A DNA stretch of 64,000 nucleotides, taken from the NCBI RefSeq assembly GCF_001010805.1, contig NZ_CP011477.1:3342501-3406500 (forward strand). Direction: 5' to 3'. Under the pieces are notes generated by a model, which was given only the letters and a program-made list of their open reading frames with translations, made no database searches and was not told the origin of the DNA. Below, in pieces: positions 38,380 to 49,991 of this stretch. A program made the position numbers and the translations under genes. Position 1 is the stretch's first letter. Each line of letters begins with the position of its first letter. This DNA is from Spongiibacter sp. IMCC21906 (GTDB taxonomy: Bacteria; Pseudomonadota; Gammaproteobacteria; Pseudomonadales; Spongiibacteraceae).

Positions 38380-39885
38380 GTGCTAAACACTTTGGCGAAT
38401 CGACTCGGCCCACTCCTGTGCAGCGCCATTGCTGGCGCCCTACTTCCCCTCTCTCTTGCCCCATTTAATTTATGGTGGATGGGGATTGTCTCGCTGGCAG
38501 CACTGGCATTTCTGCTTTCCAGCGCCACCCCCAAACAAGGCTGGCTGCTGGGCTGGGCTCACGGCAGCGGCAATTTTCTAGTCGGTGTGTCGTGGATTTA
38601 TATCGCCATTCACGATTTTGGTTATCACCCCGTTATTCTCTCGGCAATCATGACCGCGGCGTTCTGCATTGCCATGGGGCTGATCACTGGTTTAGCGGGG
38701 TACGTCTACTGCCGCTGGATTCGCGACGGTCGCGCTGGCCGGGTATTGGGGTTTGCCGCGTGCTGGGTGCTGTTTGAATGGCTACGCAGCTGGCTATTTA
38801 CCGGATTCCCTTGGTTGTTAGCCGGGTACTCACAACTCCACACTCCCCTTAGCGCTTGGGCACCGGTGGCAGGGGTCTTTGCCTTAAGTTTTTGGGTTGC
38901 TCTCAGTGGCGCCGCCTTCGCGCTGCTAGTACAGGCGCCGCGCAAAGGCCTGCCCGCCTTGCTCGCCAGCCTGCTGTTCGCCGGTCTCGCCTTATCACTA
39001 CAAACAATAGAATGGACCCAGGCCGCAGACAAAGCGCCATTGCGTATTGGCGCCCTGCAATCCAACATTCCCCAAGACAAAAAATGGAAGGACGAAGAGT
39101 ACTGGGCCACCCTGGATTACTACGATGTGGCCTCTCGAGAGCTATGGTCAACCACAGATTTAGTGATTTGGCCCGAAGCCGCCATTCCATCGCTTTACCA
39201 CCATGCCCTGCCTTATTTTGACTATATTCGCGAACAAGCAAATGCAGGTGGCAGTGCGTTAATCAGCGGTGTCCCCACTCGCAATGGTGATGATATTTAT
39301 AACTCGGTGCTGGTAATTTCTGGCGGCGAAGGTATCTACAACAAACAGCGGCTGGTGCCCTTTGGCGAGTATGTGCCACTGCGAGAATTTATGGGCAGCT
39401 TGATCAGCCTATTTGATCTCCCCCTCTCCAGCTTCAGCCGCGGCGGTGACGATCAAGCACTGCTGCAGGTTAAAAATTGGAAGCTGGCAGCCTCCATCTG
39501 CTATGAAATTGTCTACCCCGATTTGATCGCCAAAAGTGCCAACGGCGCCGATGTTTTATTTACCATTAGTAACGATGGCTGGTTTGGCGATTCCATCGGC
39601 CCAGACCAGCATATGCAAATGGCGCAAATGCGGGCGCTGGAAAATGGCCGCGAACTGATTCGCGTCACCAGCACGGGTATTACCGGCCTGATCGATCATC
39701 ACGGCAACCTCACCAAGCGCATAGCCAGCTTTGAGCAGGCCACCTTAACGGGAGTAGTTCATGCGCGAGAAGGCCAAACTCCATTTACTCGCTACGGCTC
39801 AACCCCAATTTTATTACTCTGCGGATTATTAGCTGGCATTGCCATCATGACCCGGCAGCGCGCTGCATTTACACCCGGCACCTAA
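38380..39885 (+). CDS. lnt: Apolipoprotein N-acyltransferase Lnt
   Basis: Lnt adds the third acyl chain to lipoproteins in the inner membrane. The 501-aa frame begins at GTG 38380. Six to seven hydrophobic segments precede the nitrilase domain from about residue 215. The catalytic triad is Glu (VIWPEAAIPSLY), Lys (YNKQRLVPFGEYVPLR) and Cys (ASICYEIVYPD). ybeX-lnt-leuS is the usual neighbourhood. Confidence 0.96.
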   Translation: MLNTLANRLGPLLCSAIAGALLPLSLAPFNLWWMGIVSLAALAFLLSSATPKQGWLLGWAHGSGNFLVGVSWIYIAIHDFGYHPVILSAIMTAAFCIAMGLITGLAGYVYCRWIRDGRAGRVLGFAACWVLFEWLRSWLFTGFPWLLAGYSQLHTPLSAWAPVAGVFALSFWVALSGAAFALLVQAPRKGLPALLASLLFAGLALSLQTIEWTQAADKAPLRIGALQSNIPQDKKWKDEEYWATLDYYDVASRELWSTTDLVIWPEAAIPSLYHHALPYFDYIREQANAGGSALISGVPTRNGDDIYNSVLVISGGEGIYNKQRLVPFGEYVPLREFMGSLISLFDLPLSSFSRGGDDQALLQVKNWKLAASICYEIVYPDLIAKSANGADVLFTISNDGWFGDSIGPDQHMQMAQMRALENGRELIRVTSTGITGLIDHHGNLTKRIASFEQATLTGVVHAREGQTPFTRYGSTPILLLCGLLAGIAIMTRQRAAFTPGT

Positions 39886-39927
39886 TTACACTCAGCTCAA
39901 CCGGCGGTTATTCAGACCGCCCGTTAG

Positions 39928-42984
<3,057 letters not shown>

Positions 42985-42985
<1 letters not shown>

Positions 42986-44001
42986 TGCGACTGCGCCCCG
43001 AACAACTCTCGGCGCATTTGCAAAAACCACTGCAAGCCGCCTATTTGGTTACCGGCGACGAGCTGCTGCTGACCCAAGAAGCCTGTGACAAAATCCGCCA
43101 AAGCTGCCGGCAACAAGGCATTGAAGAACGAGAAGTCCTGGAAGTAGAGCGAGGCTTTGACTGGAACCAGCTGTTATCCGCGGGCAGCAGTATGTCGTTA
43201 TTCGCCGACCGTAAACTCATTGAGTTGCGCCTTGGCGGCGGCAAAATGGATCAAAAAAGCTCCGCCGCCCTGCAAGAATTTTTAACCCAAAGTGATGGCA
43301 GCAACATCCTGCTGGTCAGCTGTGGTCGCTTAGACAGCCGCAGCATGAACGCAAAATGGGTAAAAGCGCTGGATGGCGCAGGTGCAGTTATTCAAGTCTG
43401 GCCCGTAGAACGACGTCAACTAAGCCAATGGATATCCCAGCGAATGCAAGACCGGGGAATGCAAGCTGACAGTGTTGCCATTGAGTTGTTAGCTGACCGG
43501 GTTGAAGGCAATTTATTAGCTGCCGATCAAGAAATTGAAAAGCTCCGAGTACTTGTTGGCGAGCGCCCTATCAACGCCGATATTGTTGCCAGCGCCGTGG
43601 CCAGCAGTGCCCGTTACGATGTGTTTAAACTCATTGATGCCGCACTGGCAGGCAACGCCGCCCAAGCCCTGCAAATGTACAGCAGCCTCAGCGCCGAAGG
43701 CAGCGAAGAAATTCCCATGCTCGGCGCCATCAGCCGAGAACTCCGCACCCTCTACCAATGCGCCACCGCCATTGAACAAGGCAACGGCATAGAGCGAGTA
43801 CTGGAAAACCACAGAGTGTGGGACAAACGCAAAGGCCTCTACAAACGCTGCCTAAGCAAACACAACGTCAGCTCATTAGCTAAACTGCTGCAACTGGCAG
43901 GTAGAATCGACCCCGCCCTTAAAGGTCAAAGCGCAGAAAATGGTCCGTTATTAATGACCGAATTAGTCGCCACCTTGGCAGGAAAAACCCTCCTGCGTTA
44001 A
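42985..44001 (+). CDS. holA: DNA polymerase III delta subunit HolA
   Basis: HolA opens the sliding clamp within the clamp loader. It has 338 aa, with the N-terminal MRLRPEQLSAHL and YLVTGDELLLTQEACD, an AAA+-like domain without a Walker A motif, and a C-terminal helical collar domain. The ATG overlaps the lptE stop by one base. It ends the core block; accessory DNA begins within 30 bp after its stop. Confidence 0.95.
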
Positions 44002-44027
44002 CGATTACTGCTTTACTGCGTTTTCCT

Positions 44028-44075
44028 TATTCAAACTCACCTGTATTCAAAACCACTTGTATTCAAAGCCACCTC
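44028..44075 (+). repeat. Three 16-bp direct repeats at the left edge of the accessory region
   Basis: TATTCAAACTCACCTG, TATTCAAAACCACTTG and TATTCAAAGCCACCTC stand head to tail at 44028, 44044 and 44060. The first 8 bases are identical in all three. They lie between holA and the broken fic gene. Confidence 0.7.
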
Positions 44076-44084
44076 AGCGTTCCG

Positions 44085-45003
44085 TATGCCCTCGATCTGG
44101 ATCCATCCATGATCGAAGAGGAGCAGCAGCGCCGGGTCGTCAATATCAAGGCGGCCTATGAACTGGCCAAGCAGGAGTGTAGCCAGGCCGACTGGCAGCC
44201 CACGCTGGCGTAATATCTGCTCAGTGCATCACCTGATTACCGAAGGCTTGGTGGATGAAAACAACGTTCCGGGGCAGCTGCGAGATAACCCAAAGAGCAA
44301 GATAACGCGCGTCGGCGATGGTGAACACGGTGGGGTATACAAGCCGCCGCAGAATGGTCGGGATGTGGCGACGTTTGTTGGTAGCATTGATTGAATGGAA
44401 TCAGTCGTTGGCCAGACAGAGGGGGTGCCTGCGCTCATTCGGGCACCGCTATTTCACCTGTATTTTGAGTGGATACACCCCTTCTGGGGCGGCAATGGTC
44501 GGGTGGGTAGGGTGCTGGAGGCCAGCATTTTGCTGGCGGCAGGTTTTCGCTACGCCCCCTTTGCCCAGACCAATTACTACCTGAACCATATCCACCAGTA
44601 TTTTGCCTTGTTTAATCGCTGTCGAAAGCAAGGGGAAAACACGGCTTTCGTTGTTTTCTTCCTGGAGGGGATGCTTGAGAGCATCAACCGCCTGCACAAT
44701 AGGGTCAATGCCCTGGTGGAGTTGCTGCTGTTTCGCAATCTGCTGCGTGACCGACATGAATCGCGGGACATCAACCCGCGACAATACGCCATAGCGGTTG
44801 AGGTGTTGAACCAGGGGGCGCCGGTTCCGCTGGACCAGTTTCGCGCCAGCCCCTGGCATAAAGTGTTGTACAACAGGTTGACTAGCAAGACGATGCAGCG
44901 GGATTTGCGCCAACTGCGTTCGCTGGGTTTGGTTCACCTGGATGAAAACAATCGGTTATGGCCGGGGTGCATTGAGCCAGACGCAAAGATCAAACGGCCA
45001 TAG
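44085..45003 (+). pseudogene. Broken Fic-domain gene
   Basis: Fic enzymes transfer AMP or other groups to proteins. The 3' part (ATG 44395 to 45003, 202 aa) keeps a full Fic motif HPFWGGNGRVGR with the catalytic His, then a winged-helix-like tail. Upstream in the same frame, 44214-44391 encodes the usual preceding part (VHHLITEGLVDENNVPGQLR, GGVYKPP) but is cut off by TGA at 44392-44394. The frame upstream of that (44085-44210, DPSMIEEEQQRRVVNIKAAY) is shifted and ends in TAA at 44211. So there is one frameshift and one nonsense change, and the N-terminus is missing. The 3' piece could still be translated but would lack the flap region. Confidence 0.75.
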
Positions 45004-45044
45004 TGGCTGACGGCGCGATAATCCGGCCAGAGTGGGGATAACAC

Positions 45045-45899
45045 GTGAGACCTAGAAACATCATCCGCGCCATCGAGAGCGCCCGGGACGGGCTGCGCCG
45101 CAGCGAGCGGCTGGTGGCGGACTATATCCTGGCCAACCGCCGGGAGGTGATTCATATGCGGATTGTCGATCTGGCCCAGGAAGCCCATGTCAGTGAGCCC
45201 ACCGTGGTGCGGTTCTGTCGGGCGGTGGGCTGTGACGGATTTCAGAACTTTAAACTGACCCTGGCCCAGCATATTGCCCACAGCCCCGAGTACGCGGCCT
45301 TTTCCTTTACCGACGACGACAGCGCCCGCCAGTACACCTTCACGGTGTTTGACGCCACCATGGAGGCCCTGAAAAAAGTCCGCGACAGCATTGAGGTCGA
45401 CGCGGTGGAAAAGGCGGTGGATTTGCTCGCCAACGCCCGGCGGGTGGAGCTATATGGCTTTGGCGCCTCGGCGGCGGTGGCCAGCGACGCCCAGCACAAT
45501 TTCTTCCGGCTGCAGATCAGCGCCAGCGTCTACTCTGACCCCCATATGCAGGCCATGTCGGCCATGTCCCTGCACAGCGACGATGTGGTGGTGGCCATCT
45601 CCCAATCCGGTCGCACCCGCTCCCTCCTCGACGCCATCAAGCTGGCCCAGAAAAGCGGCGCCACCGTCATTGCCCTGGCCCCCAGCGGCAGCCCGGTGGC
45701 CGATGCCAGCGATTTGCCCATCTACATTGATGTCGATCTGGATGAGGGCAACTACACGCCGCTGCCCTCCCGCCTGGCCCATATGACGGTGCTGGATATT
45801 CTGGCGGTGGGCATCGCCAACACCAAAAAGGGCCTGCGGGAGCACCTGGCTACCATTGAAGCGGGCCTGCAGGCCCTGCGGCTGGACACCAGGAGTTGA
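45045..45899 (+). CDS. HexR/RpiR-type sugar-responsive transcriptional regulator
   Basis: A 284-aa regulator with an N-terminal RpiR helix-turn-helix (IVDLAQEAHVSEPTVVRFCR near residue 42) and a C-terminal sugar isomerase (SIS) domain (YGFGASAAVASDAQHNFFRL and VVAISQSGRTRSLLDAIKLA). Similarity to HexR, the repressor of central sugar metabolism that senses KDPG, is strong over the SIS part. The likely start is GTG 45045. It is G+C-rich with codon use unlike the upstream core genes. No sugar genes lie nearby, so its targets are unknown. The next small gene starts 2 bp after it. Confidence 0.85.
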   Translation: MRPRNIIRAIESARDGLRRSERLVADYILANRREVIHMRIVDLAQEAHVSEPTVVRFCRAVGCDGFQNFKLTLAQHIAHSPEYAAFSFTDDDSARQYTFTVFDATMEALKKVRDSIEVDAVEKAVDLLANARRVELYGFGASAAVASDAQHNFFRLQISASVYSDPHMQAMSAMSLHSDDVVVAISQSGRTRSLLDAIKLAQKSGATVIALAPSGSPVADASDLPIYIDVDLDEGNYTPLPSRLAHMTVLDILAVGIANTKKGLREHLATIEAGLQALRLDTRS

Positions 45900-45901
45900 C
45901 C

Positions 45902-46177
45902 ATGCTCAAGCGCTTGATTCTGGCACTCTGCATTGCCGCTGGCGCCATCATTTTAGTGGCCCTGGCGGCCTCTCTGTTCCTGGACGGCTCCCCCAACCGG
46001 GCCCGTTATGAAGTCTATGTCGATGCCCAGAACCGTATTTTTATTAATGGCGAACGGGGCACCGAGGATCGGGTCTACGACCTGGCCGGGGATATGACGG
46101 TGGATTTCCACCTTGAGCGCCACCCGGATGCCACCCTGGGTTTCTGCTTTCGCTACCGGGGGTGTGACCGGGAGTAA
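45902..46177 (+). CDS. Small membrane-anchored protein of unknown function
   Basis: A 91-aa protein from ATG 45902, which has AGGAG before it. Residues 1-28 form a hydrophobic helix or signal anchor (LILALCIAAGAIILVALAAS). The rest is a short soluble domain with YEVYVDAQNRIFINGE and two cysteines near the end (FCFRYRGC). I do not recognise the family. It probably shares the transcript of the RpiR-type regulator gene. Confidence 0.6.
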   Translation: MLKRLILALCIAAGAIILVALAASLFLDGSPNRARYEVYVDAQNRIFINGERGTEDRVYDLAGDMTVDFHLERHPDATLGFCFRYRGCDRE

Positions 46178-46201
46178 GCGCTTTCCACAATCCTTACATT
46201 T

Positions 46202-46218
46202 CTTAAGAGAGTCTTAAT
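46202..46218 (+). promoter_or_regulatory. PmrA/BasR-type direct repeat before the ten-gene operon
   Basis: CTTAAG-AGAGT-CTTAAT is two hexamers with the 5-bp spacing of PmrA/QseB-class response regulator boxes. It lies about 47 bp before the start of the first operon gene. A partial third copy, CTTACA, is at 46193. The operon itself encodes a regulator of that class (50632-51306), so autoregulation is likely. Confidence 0.65.
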
Positions 46219-46264
46219 TTTCCCCCGCTAGCCTAACAACATCAAAAACCCGATCTGGGAAGCA

Positions 46265-46984
46265 ATGATGTTGAAACTGCCTGCTGTCGCCCTTGCCGAA
46301 ACCCCTGCCATCCCCCTGTGCCACACCGAGGATCAGGGCCTGGAGTTGCCGCCGAAACTGGCACTGGTCGGGCCCCATCACCCCCAGCGGGCGGCGGTGG
46401 AAGGTTTTATCGCCACCTGCTTTGCCCGCCGCTACAAGGCCCGTCTGAGTCACTTTATGCCGACCCTGCTGGTAATGGGTGGTGCGGCCAGGGTGGAGGC
46501 CTGCCTGGGGCTGCGCCGGGGATCGCCTACCCAGCGCTTCTTTCTGGAACAGTACCTGGATCAGCCCGCCGAGCAATTATTGGCCGGGCTGCTGCGTCGG
46601 CCGGTGGCCAGAACCGCCCTGGTGGAGATAGGCAATCTGGTCTCCCTGGGGGGCGGCCGCAGCCAGATGCTGTTTGTGGCCCTCACGTCCTTGCTCGGCC
46701 AGATTGATGCCGAGTGGGCGATCTTCACCGCTACCCCGGAGGTGCGCAAATTATTGAGCCGCCTCAAGCTGACCCAGTATGTCCTCGGCGAGGCTGACGG
46801 CCACCGCCTGGGGGCCTCCCTGGCGGACTGGGGCAGTTATTACGACGGCCGCCCCCAGGTGGTGGCGGTGCAGGTGCGCAAGGCCCGCCGGGCACTGAAG
46901 TCCTCGGTTCTCAATCGCTTGCGCCTGATCAACTGCGAACCCCAATTGCGGGCGCTATTGGCGGCGGAGGATGGCGCGCTGTGA
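46265..46984 (+). CDS. Thermostable hemolysin family protein (PF12261 type)
   Basis: A 239-aa protein of the family named after a Vibrio thermostable hemolysin. Signature stretches are VEGFIATCFARRYKARLSHF, RFFLEQYLD (93-99), LVEIGNLVSLGGGR (120-125 core) and WAIFTATPEVRKLLSRL. There is no signal peptide. The pattern of a core Glu, a glycine-rich turn and a late FTATPxV strand looks to me like a GNAT or acyl-homoserine-lactone-synthase fold, so an acyltransferase role is a fair alternative to a pore. It is the first gene of the operon and overlaps the ligase gene by 4 bp. Activity has not been shown for this subfamily as far as I know. Confidence 0.8.
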   Translation: MMLKLPAVALAETPAIPLCHTEDQGLELPPKLALVGPHHPQRAAVEGFIATCFARRYKARLSHFMPTLLVMGGAARVEACLGLRRGSPTQRFFLEQYLDQPAEQLLAGLLRRPVARTALVEIGNLVSLGGGRSQMLFVALTSLLGQIDAEWAIFTATPEVRKLLSRLKLTQYVLGEADGHRLGASLADWGSYYDGRPQVVAVQVRKARRALKSSVLNRLRLINCEPQLRALLAAEDGAL

Positions 46985-48486
46985 GGGGTGACAACGGCGC
47001 GGTGACGGCGAGGCCCCAGCCCCATTTGCTTATCCAAACCTTGCGGCAGCATGCTCTGGGTCGGCCCGAGCAGATAGCTCTGGTTGGCGCTGACGAATGC
47101 TTGAGCTATGCCGGGTTGTGGCGTCGGGTGGAGGAGTTGGCGGCGACCCTGATCGAGATGAAGGTAGCCCGCCTGGCCCTGCGGGCGGACAATGGTCCCG
47201 CCTGGATTCTGGTGGATCTGGCCTGCCTGGCCGCCGACATTGTGTGCGTGCCGCTGCCCACGTTTTTTTCCCCGGGGCAGCTTGCCCACAGCCTGGCCGA
47301 CAGCGGCTGCGATGCCGTGCTCAGCGAGGGTGTGGGGTTTACCGAGGATGCCGAACCCTTTGCGCCCCTGCCCACCCTGTTGTGCTCCCGCATCGCCGTG
47401 CCCACGCCCCCGGCACTGCCTGTCGGCACCGCTAAAATCACCTATACGTCGGGCTCCACCGGCCAGCCCAAGGGCGTGTGCCTGTCGGTGTCCAATCAAC
47501 AGCTTACCGCAACAGCCCTCAACCAGGCGCTGCAGCATGTGCCCATGGGGCGCCACCTCGTCACCCTGCCCCTGGCGACCCTGCTGGAAAATGTGGCGGG
47601 GATCTACACCACCCTGATGCGTGGCGCGACGCTGGTGGTGCCGGGTCTGGCGGCGCTGGGGTGGCAGGGCAGCTCGGGGATGGATATTGACGCCCTGTGC
47701 GCCTGTTTGGATCGCCACCAGTGTGCCAGCCTGATCATTCTGCCCCAGATGCTGCGGGCCTTTAACCGGGTGCTGGCCAGCGGGCGGTGGCATCCGCCTG
47801 CCAGTCTTCAGTTTGTGGCGGTGGGTGGTGCCCGCTGCGCCGCCAGTGATATTCAGCAGGCCCGGGAGGCGGGCCTGCCGGTATATGAGGGCTATGGCCT
47901 GTCGGAATGCGGCTCGGTGGTGTGCCTGAATCGACCCGGCCAGGACCGCCCCGGCTCGGCCGGGCGGCCGCTGGATCACTGCCAGCTTCGCACCATTAAT
48001 GGCCAGTTAGAAGTGCGGGGCAATGTCTGCCTGGGCTATCTGGGCGATGCGGCGGCGCCATCCGGCAACTGGCTGGCCACCGGCGACCTGGCCAGTATCG
48101 ACCCCAATGGCTATGTCTGGTTATCCGGTCGCAGCAAGAATCTGCTGATCAGCAGTTTTGGCCGCAATGTTTCCCCCGAGTGGCCCGAGAGCGAGTTGTT
48201 GGCCTGCCCGGAGATCCAGCAGTGTCTGGTGTTTGGTGATGCCCGGCCCTACTGCGGCGCCCTGATTCTGATGGCCCCCGATGTCACCCCGGAGCAGGTC
48301 GACGCCTGTCTGGAACAGGTTAATCAGGGCCTGCCCGATTACGCCAAGCTGGCCTGCTGGCAGGGGATTGGCGAGCCCTTCTCGGTCGCCAACGGCTTTC
48401 TGACCGCCAACGGCCGCCCCCGGCGGGAGGCCATTCTCGAACATTACTGCGACCTTATTGCTGCCTGCTATCGGCAGGCCGACTAG
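46981..48486 (+). CDS. AMP-forming acyl-adenylate synthetase (acyl-CoA synthetase-like)
   Basis: A 501-aa ANL-superfamily enzyme that should activate a carboxylic acid, probably a fatty acid, with ATP. The P-loop is YTSGSTGQPKG (155-165), the A5 motif YGLSE (305-309), TGD at 367-369 and GRSKN at 383-387. The C-terminal A10 position, normally Lys in LTPTxKxKR, reads LTANGRPRR (474-482) with Arg479. Without that Lys the adenylation step is expected to be weak or changed. GTG start overlaps the previous stop. It is short for a long-chain acyl-CoA ligase. Confidence 0.88.
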   Translation: MRGDNGAVTARPQPHLLIQTLRQHALGRPEQIALVGADECLSYAGLWRRVEELAATLIEMKVARLALRADNGPAWILVDLACLAADIVCVPLPTFFSPGQLAHSLADSGCDAVLSEGVGFTEDAEPFAPLPTLLCSRIAVPTPPALPVGTAKITYTSGSTGQPKGVCLSVSNQQLTATALNQALQHVPMGRHLVTLPLATLLENVAGIYTTLMRGATLVVPGLAALGWQGSSGMDIDALCACLDRHQCASLIILPQMLRAFNRVLASGRWHPPASLQFVAVGGARCAASDIQQAREAGLPVYEGYGLSECGSVVCLNRPGQDRPGSAGRPLDHCQLRTINGQLEVRGNVCLGYLGDAAAPSGNWLATGDLASIDPNGYVWLSGRSKNLLISSFGRNVSPEWPESELLACPEIQQCLVFGDARPYCGALILMAPDVTPEQVDACLEQVNQGLPDYAKLACWQGIGEPFSVANGFLTANGRPRREAILEHYCDLIAACYRQAD

Positions 48487-48502
48487 CTACAGGAGAACAA
48501 CC

Positions 48503-49171
48503 ATGTCTTTTTACGAACAACTGCAAAGCCAAACCCAGCTGGAGCGCCAGTCCCTCCAATCGGTGGAGTTCATAGGCCGGGGGGTGGGTGGACGCCTGGA
48601 CCGGGAGGACTACATTGCCTTTCTCAGTCAGGCCTATCACCACGTAAAACACACGGTGCCGCTGCTGATGTGCTGCGGCGGGCGCCTGCCGGAGCACTAC
48701 GAGTGGCTGCGGGTGGCAGTGGCGGAATATATCGAGGAAGAAACCGGCCACCAGGAGTGGATTCTCAACGACATTGCCGCGGCCGGGGGCGACGCCGAGG
48801 CGGTGCGCCAGGGCCAGCCAGCCCTGAGCACCGAGCTGATGGTGGCCTACGCCTACGACCAGGTGCAGCGCCGCAACCCGCTGGGATTTTTCGGCATGGT
48901 GCAGGTGTTGGAGGGCACCAGTATCGCGGTAGCCGATATGGCGGCCAATGCCATCCAGCAGAGCCTGGGGCTGCCCAACACGGCCTTTACCTATCTGAAA
49001 AGCCACGGCGCCCTGGATGTGGGCCACGTGGATTTTTTCCGGGGACTGATGGATCAGATTACCGACCCTGAAGACCAGCAGTGCATTGTCCATGCCGCCA
49101 AGGTGTTTTACCGCCTGTACGGCAACATCTTCCGGGAGCTGGCCGAAACCCGCTTCCTGCATGCCGCCTGA
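48503..49171 (+). CDS. Haem-oxygenase-like diiron oxidase (HDO; TenA/iron-containing redox enzyme family)
   Basis: A 222-aa all-helical protein, started at ATG 48503 with AGGAG before it. Candidate iron ligands follow the HDO pattern: Glu80-x2-His83 (EETGHQEW), Glu137 (VLEGTS) and His168-x3-Asp172-x2-His175 (SHGALDVGHVDFF). This is the layout of CADD and UndA. Such enzymes use Fe2 and O2 to cut or oxidise amino acids or fatty acids, for example UndA making 1-undecene. The TenA thiaminase nucleophile Cys is not evident. It lies between the ligase and the SDR, which suggests an acyl substrate. Confidence 0.82.
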   Translation: MSFYEQLQSQTQLERQSLQSVEFIGRGVGGRLDREDYIAFLSQAYHHVKHTVPLLMCCGGRLPEHYEWLRVAVAEYIEEETGHQEWILNDIAAAGGDAEAVRQGQPALSTELMVAYAYDQVQRRNPLGFFGMVQVLEGTSIAVADMAANAIQQSLGLPNTAFTYLKSHGALDVGHVDFFRGLMDQITDPEDQQCIVHAAKVFYRLYGNIFRELAETRFLHAA

Positions 49172-49187
49172 GCGCAGGGACCCCGCC

Positions 49188-49991
49188 ATGACCACTGCAT
49201 CACTCACCATTGTATTGACCGGCGCCACCGGCGGCATTGGCCAGGCGCTGGCCCGGGCCCTCGCCGCCCAGCATCACCGGCTGGTGCTGCTGGGCCGGGA
49301 TTCCGCCGCCCTGGAAACCCTGCGGCTGGGGCTGGCCAACCCCGACGGGCATCGCTGCTACCCGGTGGATCTGACTGACCCCGCCGCCATTGACCGGTTT
49401 TGTCAGGACGCACTCGCTGCCGGGGTCGATGTGCTGATCAATAATGCGGGTTGTGCCCAATTTGCGATGCTGGAAGATAGCCGGGATGAGGCGAGGCTAC
49501 TCAGCCTGAATCTGCTGGCGCCGATTCGCCTGTGCCGGAGCCTGTTACCGGCGCTGTTGGCCAGTGGCAGGGGGCGGATAATCAATGTGGGGTCGTCCTT
49601 TGGCGGGATTGGTTATCCCGGCTTCAGCCTGTACTGCGCCAGCAAATTTGGCCTGCGGGGGTTTAGCGAGGCATTGCAGCGGGAATTGGCCGACCAGAAT
49701 ATTGCCGTCCACTACCTGGCCCCCCGGGCGGTGGCCACCGAGATGAACACCGCCGCAGTGGTGGCCATGAACAAGGCCCTGGGCAATGCCATGGACACAC
49801 CGGAAGTGGTGGCCCAGGCGCTGTTAAAACTCCTCAGCAAGGGCGCACACCCTGGCAGCCGCTACCTGGGCTGGCCCGAGCGCTTCTTTGTGCGCCTCAA
49901 TGCGTTGCTGCCAGGGGTAGTCGCGAAGGCGCTGCGCAAGCAGTTACCCGTTATCCGACGCTTTGCCAAAGCCAACCTGGAGACCTTGTGA
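49188..49991 (+). CDS. Short-chain dehydrogenase/reductase (SDR)
   Basis: A 267-aa classical SDR, which oxidises or reduces a carbonyl or alcohol with NAD(P). The Rossmann motif is TGATGGIG (11-18), NNAG is at 85-88, the catalytic Ser is near 136-137 (VGSSFGG), and the YxxxK pair is Tyr149 and Lys153 (YCASK). The C-terminal part AMDTPEVVAQALLKLLSKG and YLGWPERFFVRLNALLP resembles SDRs acting on lipid substrates. ATG 49188 is 16 bp after the diiron oxidase gene. Confidence 0.88.
   Translation: MTTASLTIVLTGATGGIGQALARALAAQHHRLVLLGRDSAALETLRLGLANPDGHRCYPVDLTDPAAIDRFCQDALAAGVDVLINNAGCAQFAMLEDSRDEARLLSLNLLAPIRLCRSLLPALLASGRGRIINVGSSFGGIGYPGFSLYCASKFGLRGFSEALQRELADQNIAVHYLAPRAVATEMNTAAVVAMNKALGNAMDTPEVVAQALLKLLSKGAHPGSRYLGWPERFFVRLNALLPGVVAKALRKQLPVIRRFAKANLETL

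Noticed and set aside
46840-49237. Long minus-strand frames in the island (for example 46840-47979 and 48455-49237)
   Set aside because: They are shadows caused by high G+C content. The plus-strand frames there carry full motif sets of known families.
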